Below, one piece after another: positions 56,658 through 64,000 of a stretch of DNA of 64,000 nt. Position 1 is the stretch's first letter. Each line of letters begins with the position of its first letter. The position numbers and the translations under genes were made by a program. The stretch is from Chloroflexota bacterium (GTDB taxonomy: Bacteria; Chloroflexota; UBA11872). The stretch is from the NCBI GenBank assembly GCA_022824865.1, contig JAJDZD010000065.1:28540-92539 (forward strand). Direction: 5' to 3'. The notes under the pieces are model-generated. The model ran no database searches and had not been told where the DNA came from. It saw only the letters and a program-made list of their open reading frames with translations.

Positions 56658-57026
56658 ATGTCACGAGCAAAGCAGCAGCTAACCGTCTACCGGGCCCTTG
56701 GCGAGGCGGACGGTCCCCTGTCCGCCCGGGAACTGTGGAGCCGCCTGGGCGGAGCGGGTGTCGGTCTCGCCACCGTCTACCGCGCGCTCCGACGGGGTGT
56801 TGCTGACGGCACGCTGAAGTCGGTCGAGGTGTTGGGCGGCGGCGTTCGGTACGAGCCTAGGAACCGCGAGCATCACCATCACTTTCTTTGCTCGATTTGC
56901 AACCACGCGTTCGACCTCTTCGGCTGCGTCGAGGGCCTCGAGTCCCTCGTTCCGGATGGGTTTCAGATGACGGGACATGAGGTCGTGTTGCGCGGAACCT
57001 GTGATGAGTGTGCCAATGCGGCATGA
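56658..57026 (+). CDS. Fur-family metalloregulator (Zur-like)
   Basis: A 122-residue Fur-family repressor. The winged helix contains LSARELWSRLGGAGVGLATV then YRALRRGVADGTLKSVEV. The metal-sensing and dimer part shows EHHHHFLCSICNHAFDLFG with a His cluster and the CxxC pair, and the second CxxC near the end (CDECANAA), so the structural zinc site is complete. ATG 56658 is chosen over the earlier in-frame start because the N-terminus then begins SRAKQQLTVYRAL. It heads a run with a small Cys protein, a COG0523 GTPase and a WD40 protein, which points to zinc (Zur) rather than iron. Nickel or manganese sensing cannot be excluded. Confidence 0.87.
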   Translation: MSRAKQQLTVYRALGEADGPLSARELWSRLGGAGVGLATVYRALRRGVADGTLKSVEVLGGGVRYEPRNREHHHHFLCSICNHAFDLFGCVEGLESLVPDGFQMTGHEVVLRGTCDECANAA

Positions 57027-57134
57027 CCGTCGCCCGCGGGCGTCGGATGCCCTTCCATGGATCCACGGCGGGAGGGCTGGCGAAACCGTGGCTCACCCGG
57101 GTGGGTCTCGCCGACTCGAGGGAGTTTCGAACGC

Positions 57135-57443
57135 ATGTTGATCAACACATCGCCCCGCTACCCGAACCTCGAAGGGTCTCGACGCATCAAGCAGGCCTTG
57201 CGCGAAGCGCTGAACCTCTCCGATGACGTCACGGTCACGGTCACCGAGCTCGCGTGTCTCGAAGCAGGCTGCGACCCCGTCGAAACCGTGATTGGCCTGC
57301 TTCGGCCTGACGCGCCGCAACTTCAGTTCAAGCTGCACAAACCCATGGACGCCGTTGACGCAAAAGACCTTGTCCAGGTCTGCACGGCGTGGGGATTCGA
57401 CGTACAGATGTCGGTGCTCGAACCACCGCTCCAGGAGGACTAG
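57135..57443 (+). CDS. Small conserved Cys-motif protein next to COG0523 GTPase
   Basis: A 102-residue protein with DVTVTVTELACLEAGCDPVE then TVIGLLRPDAPQLQFKLHKP. The ELxCxExGCxPxET motif with two Cys four residues apart, followed by a beta-rich segment ending in LHKP, is a pattern I associate with small proteins encoded beside CobW-type GTPases. The Cys pair may bind metal or meet the GTPase. It ends directly before the GTPase ATG with no spacer, so the two are translated together. No biochemical role is known to me. Confidence 0.7.
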   Translation: MLINTSPRYPNLEGSRRIKQALREALNLSDDVTVTVTELACLEAGCDPVETVIGLLRPDAPQLQFKLHKPMDAVDAKDLVQVCTAWGFDVQMSVLEPPLQED

Positions 57444-58826
57444 ATGGACGCGCCTCGCAACATACCCGTGACGATCCTCACCGGCTTCCTTGGCTCCGGC
57501 AAGACGACCCTGCTGAACCGGATCCTGCGGGAGGAGCACGGCAAACGCATCGCTGTGGTCGAAAACGAATTCGGGGAGGTCGGCATCGATCAGGCGCTCG
57601 TCATCAACGCTGACGAGGAAATCTTCGAGATGTCGAACGGCTGCATCTGCTGCACGGTTCGCGGAGACCTGATCCGCGTGCTCGGCAACCTCATGAAGCG
57701 CCGCGACAAGTTCGACTACGTGCTGGTCGAGACCACCGGGCTCGCCGATCCCGGTCCCGTCGCTCAAACCTTCTTCATGGACGACGAGATTCGCGAGGAG
57801 TACGCGCTGGACGGGATCGTCACGCTCGTCGACGCCGCCCACATCGAGCAGCAACTCGGGCGCAGCGACGAGAGCACGGAACAAATCGCGTTCGCGGACG
57901 TACTGGTCCTGAACAAGACGGACCTAGTCGACGGCGAGGCGCTCGACACGCTCGAGACTCGGCTCCGCGACATGAACCGAATGGCGCGAGTCGTCCGTAG
58001 CGAGATGGCGGAAGTCCCAGTCGATACGGTCCTCAACCTCGGGGCCTTCGACCTGGACGAGGTGCTCGGGCGTCGTCCCACGTTTCTCGAGCCGGAATAC
58101 CCGTTCGAATGGACGGGTGTCTATTCGCTCGATAGCGGCCGCTACGAACTCAGCCTGGCCGATGGACCTGATCCGTCAATGTCGCTCGTCGTCGTACCCG
58201 ACCAGGGCACGGATGACTCCGCGCTTCGTGAGGGTGCGGAGTGGTGTGTGCGGCGCTACGCCGAACCTGCGGATCCCATTCGCCCCGGCGACCAGCTGGC
58301 TCTCGGACAACACCTCGACCTCCAGCTCGACTCCCAGGGGCGCAAGTCGTTCTTCTTCGAGGTCGATTCGCCGGTGAATGTTGGCCTCTACACCCAGCAC
58401 ACCGCCGAGGAGTTTGATCTGCAACTGACGAACGCGAATGGCGCGCCCCCCACGGCGACCAGCGCCGCACGCACCACGGAAGTGGTTCCCGTCGAGGTCG
58501 AGCGAACCTGGGTCGCGCAGCATGAGCACGACGACGAGGTGGGCTCGATCGCAATCGAGACGGAGGGCGACGTCGATCCCGACAGGCTCAACGCCTGGCT
58601 CAGCGAACTGCTCGTCAAATACGGGGTGGACATCTTCCGAATGAAGGGCTTCATCAGCCTCAAGGGCGAGTCGCGCCGCTTCGTCTTCCAGGGCGTGCAC
58701 ATGCTCTTCGACGGACAGCCGGATCGTCCCTGGGGGGACGCGCCTCGCCGCAATCAGCTCGTATTCATCGGCCGCAACCTCCCCGAGCAGTTCATGCGCC
58801 AGGGATTCGAGGAATGTCTCGTTTGA
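57444..58826 (+). CDS. COG0523/CobW-family G3E GTPase (putative metallochaperone)
   Basis: A 460-residue G3E GTPase. Motifs: Walker [16 protein letters not shown] (residues 11-25), the metal-binding CxCC in [14 protein letters not shown] (near residue 70), [11 protein letters not shown] (Walker B region), LNKTDLVD (base recognition). A C-terminal CobW_C domain is present ([40 protein letters not shown]). Between them, residues about 215-345, is an extra beta-rich domain ([20 protein letters not shown]) seen in a subset of these GTPases. COG0523 proteins deliver zinc or other metals to client enzymes, often under Zur. Operon with the Fur-family gene supports this. Confidence 0.92.
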   Translation: MDAPRNIPVTILTGFLGSGKTTLLNRILREEHGKRIAVVENEFGEVGIDQALVINADEEIFEMSNGCICCTVRGDLIRVLGNLMKRRDKFDYVLVETTGLADPGPVAQTFFMDDEIREEYALDGIVTLVDAAHIEQQLGRSDESTEQIAFADVLVLNKTDLVDGEALDTLETRLRDMNRMARVVRSEMAEVPVDTVLNLGAFDLDEVLGRRPTFLEPEYPFEWTGVYSLDSGRYELSLADGPDPSMSLVVVPDQGTDDSALREGAEWCVRRYAEPADPIRPGDQLALGQHLDLQLDSQGRKSFFFEVDSPVNVGLYTQHTAEEFDLQLTNANGAPPTATSAARTTEVVPVEVERTWVAQHEHDDEVGSIAIETEGDVDPDRLNAWLSELLVKYGVDIFRMKGFISLKGESRRFVFQGVHMLFDGQPDRPWGDAPRRNQLVFIGRNLPEQFMRQGFEECLV

Positions 58827-59914
58827 CTGTCCACGCCTCGCGGGGTGTTCTTCGCCGGGGCTGGTCCGCGGAGGTCGGTGACTACGCCATTGCCGGCGGC
58901 TGGACCTCTCGCGGTGAGGCGCTGGTCGTCGGGGATGCCGCGGGTGGCGTCTACGCGTTCGACGGCAAGTCTGGCGCGACCAAATGGACCCGGCGCGGAG
59001 TTCATGAAGGCGGCGTGCTGGCGGCGGCTAGCCACCCAAGCCAGCCCGCGTTCGCTACGGCCGGCCAGGACGGCCGGATCCTGGTCTGGAGTGTCGCCGA
59101 AGGTCAGGTCAGCCAGGCGATCGAGGTCGGAAACGGTTGGGTTGAAAACGTCGCATGATCGCCGGACGGCCAGTGGTTGGCGGCCTCCTGTTCCCGGCAG
59201 GTTCACACCTATGGTCCGGACGGAGTTGAGGCCTGGCGATCGGACGATCACCCCAGCACCATCAGCGCGATCGCCTGGTCCGGCGCCGAGGAACTGGCCA
59301 CGGCCTGTTACGGCCGCGTGACGTTCTTCAACGCCTCCACCGGGGAGCCTGGCCAGAAGCTGGAGTGGATGGGCTCTCTGGTCTCGATGGCGCTTAGCCC
59401 CGACGGCGACATCGTGGCCTGCGGCAGCCAGGACAACTCCGTGCACTTCTGGCGTCGCTCCACGGAGGAGGACTCCATGATGTCCGGATATCCGGCCAAG
59501 CCGTCGGCCCTGGCGTTCGATGACAGCGGCACCCTGCTGGCCACCGGCGGCAGCGAGGCGGTCACGGTCTGGAGCTTCCGGGGAAGTGGTCCCGAAGGCA
59601 CGCGGCCCGGCGTTCTGGATGTTCATGTACGACCCATCACGACGCTTGCCTTCGCTCCCGGCGCGATGCGCCTGGCATCGGGGGGACGCGACGGCGGCGT
59701 GGTTGTGTGGTCGCTCAAGCGCGATGGACACGGCAGTGCGCAAGGAGCTGGAACGGTGGATGACGTCGTCAGCGCGTTGTACTGGCGACCCGATGGACGC
59801 GCGCTGGCGGCGCTCGACGCGCAGGGCGGCGTGACGGCCTGGCGGGTAGGAAGCAACGAGGGTCGAACAGATCGCATCCGCGCGAGTCTGCGCGGCGGTT
59901 CGAGCATCCGCTGA
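58814..59914 (+). CDS. WD40-repeat protein interrupted by an in-frame UGA
   Basis: One gene of about 366 codons with a single UGA at 59156-59158. It starts inside the end of the GTPase gene (13-base overlap). Before the [50 protein letters not shown]; after it: [20 protein letters not shown], then blades such as [20 protein letters not shown] and [22 protein letters not shown]40 blades run VAWSPDGxxLA, so the UGA takes the place of Trp. Seven blades are counted across the whole, a complete propeller. It could be a scaffold for the metallochaperone. Either UGA is read through or a single TGG-to-TGA change has inactivated it. Confidence 0.72.
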
Positions 59915-59929
59915 TTTCGTCCCAGCCGG

Positions 59930-60835
59930 TCACCCCCCTGGTCGCCGCGTACGCGGGTCCAGCAGGTCCCGCAGGCCGTCACCCACGAGGTTAAATCCCA
60001 ACACCGCCACAAAGATGGCCGCTCCCGGCAGCAACAGGAGCTGCGGCGCGGTTTGCAGGTGCGGGCGGGCGTCGTTGAGCATGGCGCCCCACTCCGGCGT
60101 CGGCGGCTGCGCGCCCAGCCCCAGGAAGCTGAGACCGGCGACGCCCAGGATGATCCAGCCGACATCCAGGGACGCGAGCACGACGATCTGGCCCAGGATG
60201 TTTGGCGCGATGTGCCGCAGCATGATGCGCCGGTCGCTGGCTCCGGCGGCCCGTGCCGCCGTCACGTACGCCATTTCTCGCTCCCCCAGGGTGATCCCGC
60301 GAATGATGCGGGCGTGGCTCACCCACCACACCGCGCCCACGGCCAGCAGCACGTTGAACAGCCCGGGGCCCAACGCTCCCGCCACGGCCAACGCCAGGAT
60401 CAGCGAAGGAAACGCCAGCAGCAGGTCCACCACCCACATCAGCGCCGTGTCCGGCCAGCCGCCGTAGTAGCCGGACAGCATGCCCACGGTCACGGCGATA
60501 GTCATACTCAGCACCAGCGTTGCCGCCGCGGCCAGCAGCGTCGTGCGTGCACCGTGGACAATCCGGCTGAAGGTGTCTCGACCCAGATGGTCGGTGCCAA
60601 ACGGGTGCTCCGCCGACGGAGCGTGCAATCGTTCGGGCAAATTGATCTCGGTGGGATCGGCAATCGGGAGCCAGGGCGCCAGCAGTCCCGCTAGCAGCAG
60701 GGACACCACCAGAAACAGCCCCAGCGCCGTTCCCGGCTCCCGCAGCAGCGCATGCCACTGACGCCGTCGGCGCGGACCGATGGTGACCGGCCGGACGGGC
60801 AGTCGTTCCCCCGCGAGTGCGGCATCGCTCGTCAT
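59930..60835 (-). CDS. Opp/Dpp/Nik-type ABC importer permease (DppC-like)
   Basis: A 301-residue permease with an N-terminal OppC_N segment and six helices. Features: WLPIADPTEINLPERLHAPS, then EHPFGTDHLGRDTFSRIVHG (the diagnostic GTDxLGRD), and the EAA loop YVTAARAAGASDRRIMLRHI with APNILGQIVV. It belongs to the dipeptide/nickel/opine-metallophore importer family. It is last of three genes (binding protein, permease, permease); no ATPase gene follows because the WD40 gene converges 15 bases away. Confidence 0.93.
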   Translation of the reverse strand: MTSDAALAGERLPVRPVTIGPRRRRQWHALLREPGTALGLFLVVSLLLAGLLAPWLPIADPTEINLPERLHAPSAEHPFGTDHLGRDTFSRIVHGARTTLLAAAATLVLSMTIAVTVGMLSGYYGGWPDTALMWVVDLLLAFPSLILALAVAGALGPGLFNVLLAVGAVWWVSHARIIRGITLGEREMAYVTAARAAGASDRRIMLRHIAPNILGQIVVLASLDVGWIILGVAGLSFLGLGAQPPTPEWGAMLNDARPHLQTAPQLLLLPGAAIFVAVLGFNLVGDGLRDLLDPRTRRPGG

Positions 60836-60841
60836 CGGCCG

Positions 60842-61789
60842 CTACCCCGTGGCCCGTTCGAAGCGTAGGCGCGGGTCCGCGATGCGCAGCGCAATGTCAG
60901 TCGCCAGGTTCGCCAGCAGCACGATCACCGCAAGGTAGGTAACGAACCCCTGCACCACCGGGTAGTCCCGCGTCAGGGCCGCGCCCACGATCAACTGACC
61001 CAGACCTGGCCAGGTGAATATCGTCTCGATGATGACGGCGCCGCCCAGCAAGTGCGCAAGGATCACTCCCGTGGCGCCAATCGCCGGCAGCAGCGCGTTA
61101 CGCAGGGCGTGCCTCACCACAACGGTCTGTTCAGACAGCCCCTTGGACCGCGCCGTGCGGATGTAGTCCTGCCCCAGCACATCCAGAACGCTGGCCCGAA
61201 TCAGCCGCGTCAGCTGAGCCATCGGCGCCAGCGACAGTGCCACCGCCGGAAGCACCATCTGGGCAACCGAGCCGTAGCCGATGGCGGGCAACCAGGACAG
61301 CTTCACCGCGAACAGAATGATCAGTCCGAAGGCCAGGGCGTAGGAAGAAACCGCCGCGCCCACCAGCGCCGCCAGTCGTACCACCGCATCCACGGTGCCG
61401 CCCCGTCGCCGGGCCGACAGGATGCCCATGGGCACGGCCAACAGCAGCGCCAGGCCCAGGGCGGACGCCGTCAGCAAGGCTGTTGGGACCGTGCGGCGCA
61501 CCAGCTGGTCGGCCACGGGCTGTTCCGTCAGGTAGGAGCGGCCCATGTCGCCCCCCAGCGCCCGCGACATCCACCGGACGTATTGCACCGGCAGGGGAGC
61601 GTCCAGGCCCAGCTCGGCGCGCATGGCGGCCACGGCCGCCGAGCTGGGCATCTGGCCCGGGTTGCGCTGGCGCAGGACGGTCTCCGCAGGATCGCCCGGC
61701 GCCACGCTTAGCAGCGCGAAGCTGACCGCCGATATTCCCAGCAGCAGCAGCGGCAGCGTGGCCAGCCGTCGGACGACATACGCGCCCAT
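60842..61789 (-). CDS. Opp/Dpp/Nik-type ABC importer permease (DppB-like)
   Basis: A 315-residue permease: VRRLATLPLLLLGISAVSFA and LLSVAPGDPAETVLRQRNPG at the start (the family's GDP motif), the loop VQYVRWMSRALGGDMGRSYL, and the EAA region LGQDYIRTARSKGLSEQTVV, RHALRNALLPAIGATGV. Six helices. It pairs with the DppC-like protein to form the channel. A six-base gap separates them; the binding-protein gene ends 42 bases upstream. Confidence 0.93.
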   Translation of the reverse strand: MGAYVVRRLATLPLLLLGISAVSFALLSVAPGDPAETVLRQRNPGQMPSSAAVAAMRAELGLDAPLPVQYVRWMSRALGGDMGRSYLTEQPVADQLVRRTVPTALLTASALGLALLLAVPMGILSARRRGGTVDAVVRLAALVGAAVSSYALAFGLIILFAVKLSWLPAIGYGSVAQMVLPAVALSLAPMAQLTRLIRASVLDVLGQDYIRTARSKGLSEQTVVVRHALRNALLPAIGATGVILAHLLGGAVIIETIFTWPGLGQLIVGAALTRDYPVVQGFVTYLAVIVLLANLATDIALRIADPRLRFERATG

Positions 61790-61831
61790 CCCGCGGAGAC
61801 TCGTCCCGCGCCCGCTATCCGGTTAGCTCAC

Positions 61832-63595
61832 TCACCCTTCCAGACCGATGCGATGGTCGAAGAAATAGAGATTGCTCGGGTGCGGATCGAATCCGGTCAC
61901 CCGCTCATTGACACCGTAGATCAGGTACGCGTGCGCCACCGGCAGCAGCGCGGTCTCGGATGCCACGATGTCCAGCGCCTCGCAGGCAATCTCCTGGCGT
62001 TGCTGGACGTCGGCAACCTCCGCGGCGCTGCTGATGATGGTCTCCAGCTCGGCGCTGTGGAAGTGACCGTAATTGTTGGCGCCGCTGCCCGAGGCATCGG
62101 CGCTGACCCCGACAAACTTGCCGATGTTCTGGATGGGGTCACCGGCCTCCACCACGTTGTTGTACCAGCCAAAGAGATCCCAGGCGGGCTCCTTCACCAC
62201 CGACCATTCGGTAATGAGCACCTCGGCCTTGATCCCCACGTCGGCCAGCATCGCCTGCGCGGCCTCGGCCATGATGGGCAGTTGGAACCGCTCCGGGTAA
62301 CCGCCGATAACGATCTCCAGCGGTTCGCCGTCCTTGTCCACAAACCCGTCGTCGTTGGAGTCAACGTAGCCGGCCTCCGTCAGCAGTTCGCGAGCCTGCG
62401 CCGGATCGAAACCCGGAGCGGTGACGCCCGGGCAGGACGCCAGGGCGTCGGGCAGCAGGAATTCGGCGAACGACCCGGAGCCGGCCGGCGCAATCAGCCC
62501 CGCGATGCTCTCGCGATCAATCGCAAGGCTCACCGCCCGGCGCACCAGCGGATCGGACAAAGCCGGCCGCTCGAAATTCACCCACCAGATCACCGCCGCG
62601 GTGCCTATGCCCGCCGTGCGGCTCTCCAATTCGGGATGGGCGTCAATCGTCTGCGCACCTTCCGGGGAAATGTTCACGGCAACGTCAATGTCGCCGGCCT
62701 GCAGGGCCAGTTCCCGGCTGTTGATGTCCGGAATGGCGAAGTGCTCGATGCCCGCCAGCGCGGGAATGCCGCCCCAGTAATCGTCATTGGCGATGCTGCT
62801 CAGGCGTTCCTTCAGGATGTACTCGGTGGGAATGTAGGGCCCCGTCAGGGCGCCTGCCTGCAGAAAGTTGCCTTCGCCGGCGGCGTCGGCGGCCGCGGCA
62901 TCGGTGATAGCCACCGCCGGACCGCTCAACAGGCCCGGCAGCGTGGGTCGAGGTTCCGCCGTGGTGATTGTGATCGTCTCTTCGTCACTCACCGCGATAC
63001 TCTCGATCCCCAGCGCGCTCGCCGACGCTTCCGACAACCGGATCGTGCGTTCCAGCGAAGCCTTCACCGCTTCCGCGTTCATTAGCGAGCCGTTGTGGAA
63101 CGTCACGCCTGACCGAAGCTTGATCCTCCACGTCAGTGGGTTCACGTCAGTGGCTTCCATCGCCAGCCATGGCGTCGGGCTGAAATCCGTGGGAGACAGG
63201 CGGAACAGGTTCTCGGACATCCCTGACTGACTGGCAACCCAACCGCCCTGCACCGGGTCCAGCGGGCTGTCAAGCCACACCACGCCGGCCTTCAGCGTGG
63301 GACGTGTCGCCTCGGCGGCCGCGGCCTGCGGAGCTGCTTTGGCCGTGGCGGTCGGAGCTGCCGTCGGTGCGGGTGTCTCGGCCGCTTGCGGAGTCTGCGG
63401 CGCCGGCGAGGGCGGCGGCGCTTCGGTCGGCGCCATGGCCGCGGCAGTCGCGGGCGCGGCGGTCGTCACCGGCGCCGCTGCTGTCACAGGCGCGGGCGTT
63501 GAAGCCGCGGCCGAGCTGTCGTCTTGCTCCCCGCAAGCCACGACCATGGGCAACGCCACGGCCGCCACCAGCGCAAGCGCCATTCGTCGAAACAT
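61832..63595 (-). CDS. Family 5 extracellular solute-binding lipoprotein (peptide/nickel/metallophore type)
   Basis: A 587-residue binding lipoprotein. Signal and lipobox: RRMALALVAAVALPMVVAC (Cys at about residue 21). An Ala/Pro/Thr-rich linker runs to about residue 95, like that of the sugar-type binding protein at 10.9 kb. The SBP_bac_5 domain then shows KLRSGVTFHNGSLMNAEAVK, GAFTGPYIPTEY-like and LVRRAVSLAIDRESIAGL (the conserved AID segment), ending with YGVNERVTGFDPHP. AGGAG stands five bases before the ATG. A perfect Fur/Zur-like dyad lies 22 bases upstream, suggesting metal-dependent repression and uptake of a metal complex. Confidence 0.92.
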   Translation of the reverse strand: MFRRMALALVAAVALPMVVACGEQDDSSAAASTPAPVTAAAPVTTAAPATAAAMAPTEAPPPSPAPQTPQAAETPAPTAAPTATAKAAPQAAAAEATRPTLKAGVVWLDSPLDPVQGGWVASQSGMSENLFRLSPTDFSPTPWLAMEATDVNPLTWRIKLRSGVTFHNGSLMNAEAVKASLERTIRLSEASASALGIESIAVSDEETITITTAEPRPTLPGLLSGPAVAITDAAAADAAGEGNFLQAGALTGPYIPTEYILKERLSSIANDDYWGGIPALAGIEHFAIPDINSRELALQAGDIDVAVNISPEGAQTIDAHPELESRTAGIGTAAVIWWVNFERPALSDPLVRRAVSLAIDRESIAGLIAPAGSGSFAEFLLPDALASCPGVTAPGFDPAQARELLTEAGYVDSNDDGFVDKDGEPLEIVIGGYPERFQLPIMAEAAQAMLADVGIKAEVLITEWSVVKEPAWDLFGWYNNVVEAGDPIQNIGKFVGVSADASGSGANNYGHFHSAELETIISSAAEVADVQQRQEIACEALDIVASETALLPVAHAYLIYGVNERVTGFDPHPSNLYFFDHRIGLEG

Positions 63596-63617
63596 CTCCT
63601 ACTCGCCCTCCATGCTG

Positions 63618-63640
63618 CTATTGAGACCTTGTCTCAATAG
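63618..63640. promoter_or_regulatory. Perfect Fur/Zur-like operator dyad upstream of importer
   Basis: CTATTGAGAC, three bases CTT, then GTCTCAATAG: a perfect 10+3+10 inverted repeat, ending 22 bases before the start codon of the binding-protein gene. Outer arms CATGCTG (63611-63617) and CAGCATG (63647-63653) are also complementary but asymmetrically spaced. The same half-site precedes the Fur-family gene at 56631. Size and symmetry fit a Fur-family dimer site. Confidence 0.75.
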
Positions 63641-63767
63641 GCCGAGCAGCATGTCACATGGAGAAAGCTCCGCGCAAGTCATTAATTCAACTGACCAGAT
63701 CCGCCCCCAAGCGCAGCCCCGCCACCAGGAGACCCCCGCAACCCGCCCCTCGCCCCCGAAGCCGCGT

Positions 63768-63786
63768 CCGCTCTTCCTCCCTCTCC
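63768..63786 (+). repeat. CT-rich intergenic repeat, third copy
   Basis: CCGCTCTTCCTCCCTCTCC, identical to 48836-48854 and one base different from 48898-48916. It lies in non-coding DNA, as do the others. Confidence 0.6.
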
Positions 63787-63860
63787 TGGGTGTCCAGATC
63801 GGACACACGGTGGACAGGTGTTCGGAGACATGGTGGTCACCTAGGCGGCCTCCCGCCTCC

Positions 63861-63922
63861 ATCTTTCGTACGGGCCCGTCTCAAAGCGGCCTCTTCCGTC
63901 CCCGTTCGTGGTAAGCCGGCCC
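63861..63922 (+). repeat. Dispersed intergenic repeat, copy 2
   Basis: Homologous to 56449-56516 (shared blocks CGGGCC, CTCTTCCG, TTCGTGGT and AGCCGG). A partial third copy runs off the window at 63984-64000. The central part has some inverted symmetry. Confidence 0.6.
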
Positions 63923-64000
63923 GTAGTCTTTCGAAGGGCCGAGTCGAACCACCCATCGGATGCAGCAACGACCCTCGATACCGTTCGTGGTGAGCCGGGC

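Larger units (their letters stand above)
63596..64000. other. Intergenic region with operator and repeats, no gene
   Basis: Holds the operator dyad, a CT-rich repeat copy at 63768-63786, and two copies of the dispersed repeat at 63861-63922 and 63984-64000. Open frames here lack any family feature. Confidence 0.55.

Overview
The window is about 64 kb of high-GC, densely packed bacterial chromosome. It carries no phage, integrase, transposase or CRISPR array. The best guess is an uncultivated Chloroflexota bacterium, perhaps of the Dehalococcoidia/SAR202 type. The support is indirect: a 23S-5S rRNA pair with no 16S beside it, an LCP (LytR-CpsA-Psr) protein as in single-membrane cells, lipoproteins with Ala/Pro/Thr-rich linkers, and many paralogous oxidoreductases, Rieske proteins and amidohydrolases. 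Phylum assignment is inference.

Layout. 0-7.2 kb: housekeeping and catabolic singletons (DUF5069, alkyladenine glycosylase, aldo/keto reductase, MDR dehydrogenase, an ArsC/Spx-like protein with an in-frame UGA, RraA-type aldolase, YkgJ protein, SDR). 7.3-10.75 kb: 5S and 23S rRNA on the minus strand, with processing stems, a promoter and a helix-25-region insertion. 10.9-18.8 kb: an orphan sugar-type binding protein, a PhyH dioxygenase, a large membrane protein, tRNA-Thr(CGU), a P-loop kinase, a HAD phosphatase and an FmdB zinc ribbon. 18.9-27.4 kb: GT9, MutY, LCP and NHL proteins, two Gfo/Idh/MocA oxidoreductases and small proteins. 27.5-34.9 kb: a surface-glycan locus (flippase, GT39-like, GT4 and three GT2). 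34.9-38.3 kb: the operon rpmG-secE-nusG-rplK-rplA-rplJ-rplL with an L10 leader and attenuator, running into the glycosyltransferases instead of rpoBC. 38.4-51.8 kb: a Rieske fusion protein with an in-frame UGA, an MDR dehydrogenase, an MMPL transporter, a SnoaL-like protein, a Gfo/Idh/MocA protein, a DrrAB-like exporter, a Rieske ferredoxin with an amidohydrolase, a response regulator and a DUF4389 protein. 51.8-56.6 kb: an accessory stretch (small lipoprotein, TolB-propeller/plant-type LRR fusion, broken toxin gene, SLATT-like membrane protein, dispersed repeats). 56.6-63.6 kb: a probable metal-homeostasis module (Fur/Zur-type regulator, small Cys protein, COG0523 GTPase, WD40 protein interrupted by UGA, and a convergent Opp/Nik-type ABC importer).

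Two themes stand out. First, three genes are interrupted only by UGA at conserved positions: a redox Cys of an ArsC/Spx-like protein, the Trp of a Rieske CxWH motif, and the Trp of a WD40 blade. The first has a good bacterial SECIS-like hairpin directly downstream. Second, the regulator gene and the Opp-type importer gene, about 7 kb apart, share the operator half-site CTATTGAGAC, which forms a perfect 10+3+10 dyad in front of the importer. This suggests a Zur-like regulon linking a COG0523 metallochaperone with uptake of a metal-ligand complex. All calls come from reading the sequence; no homology search was run.
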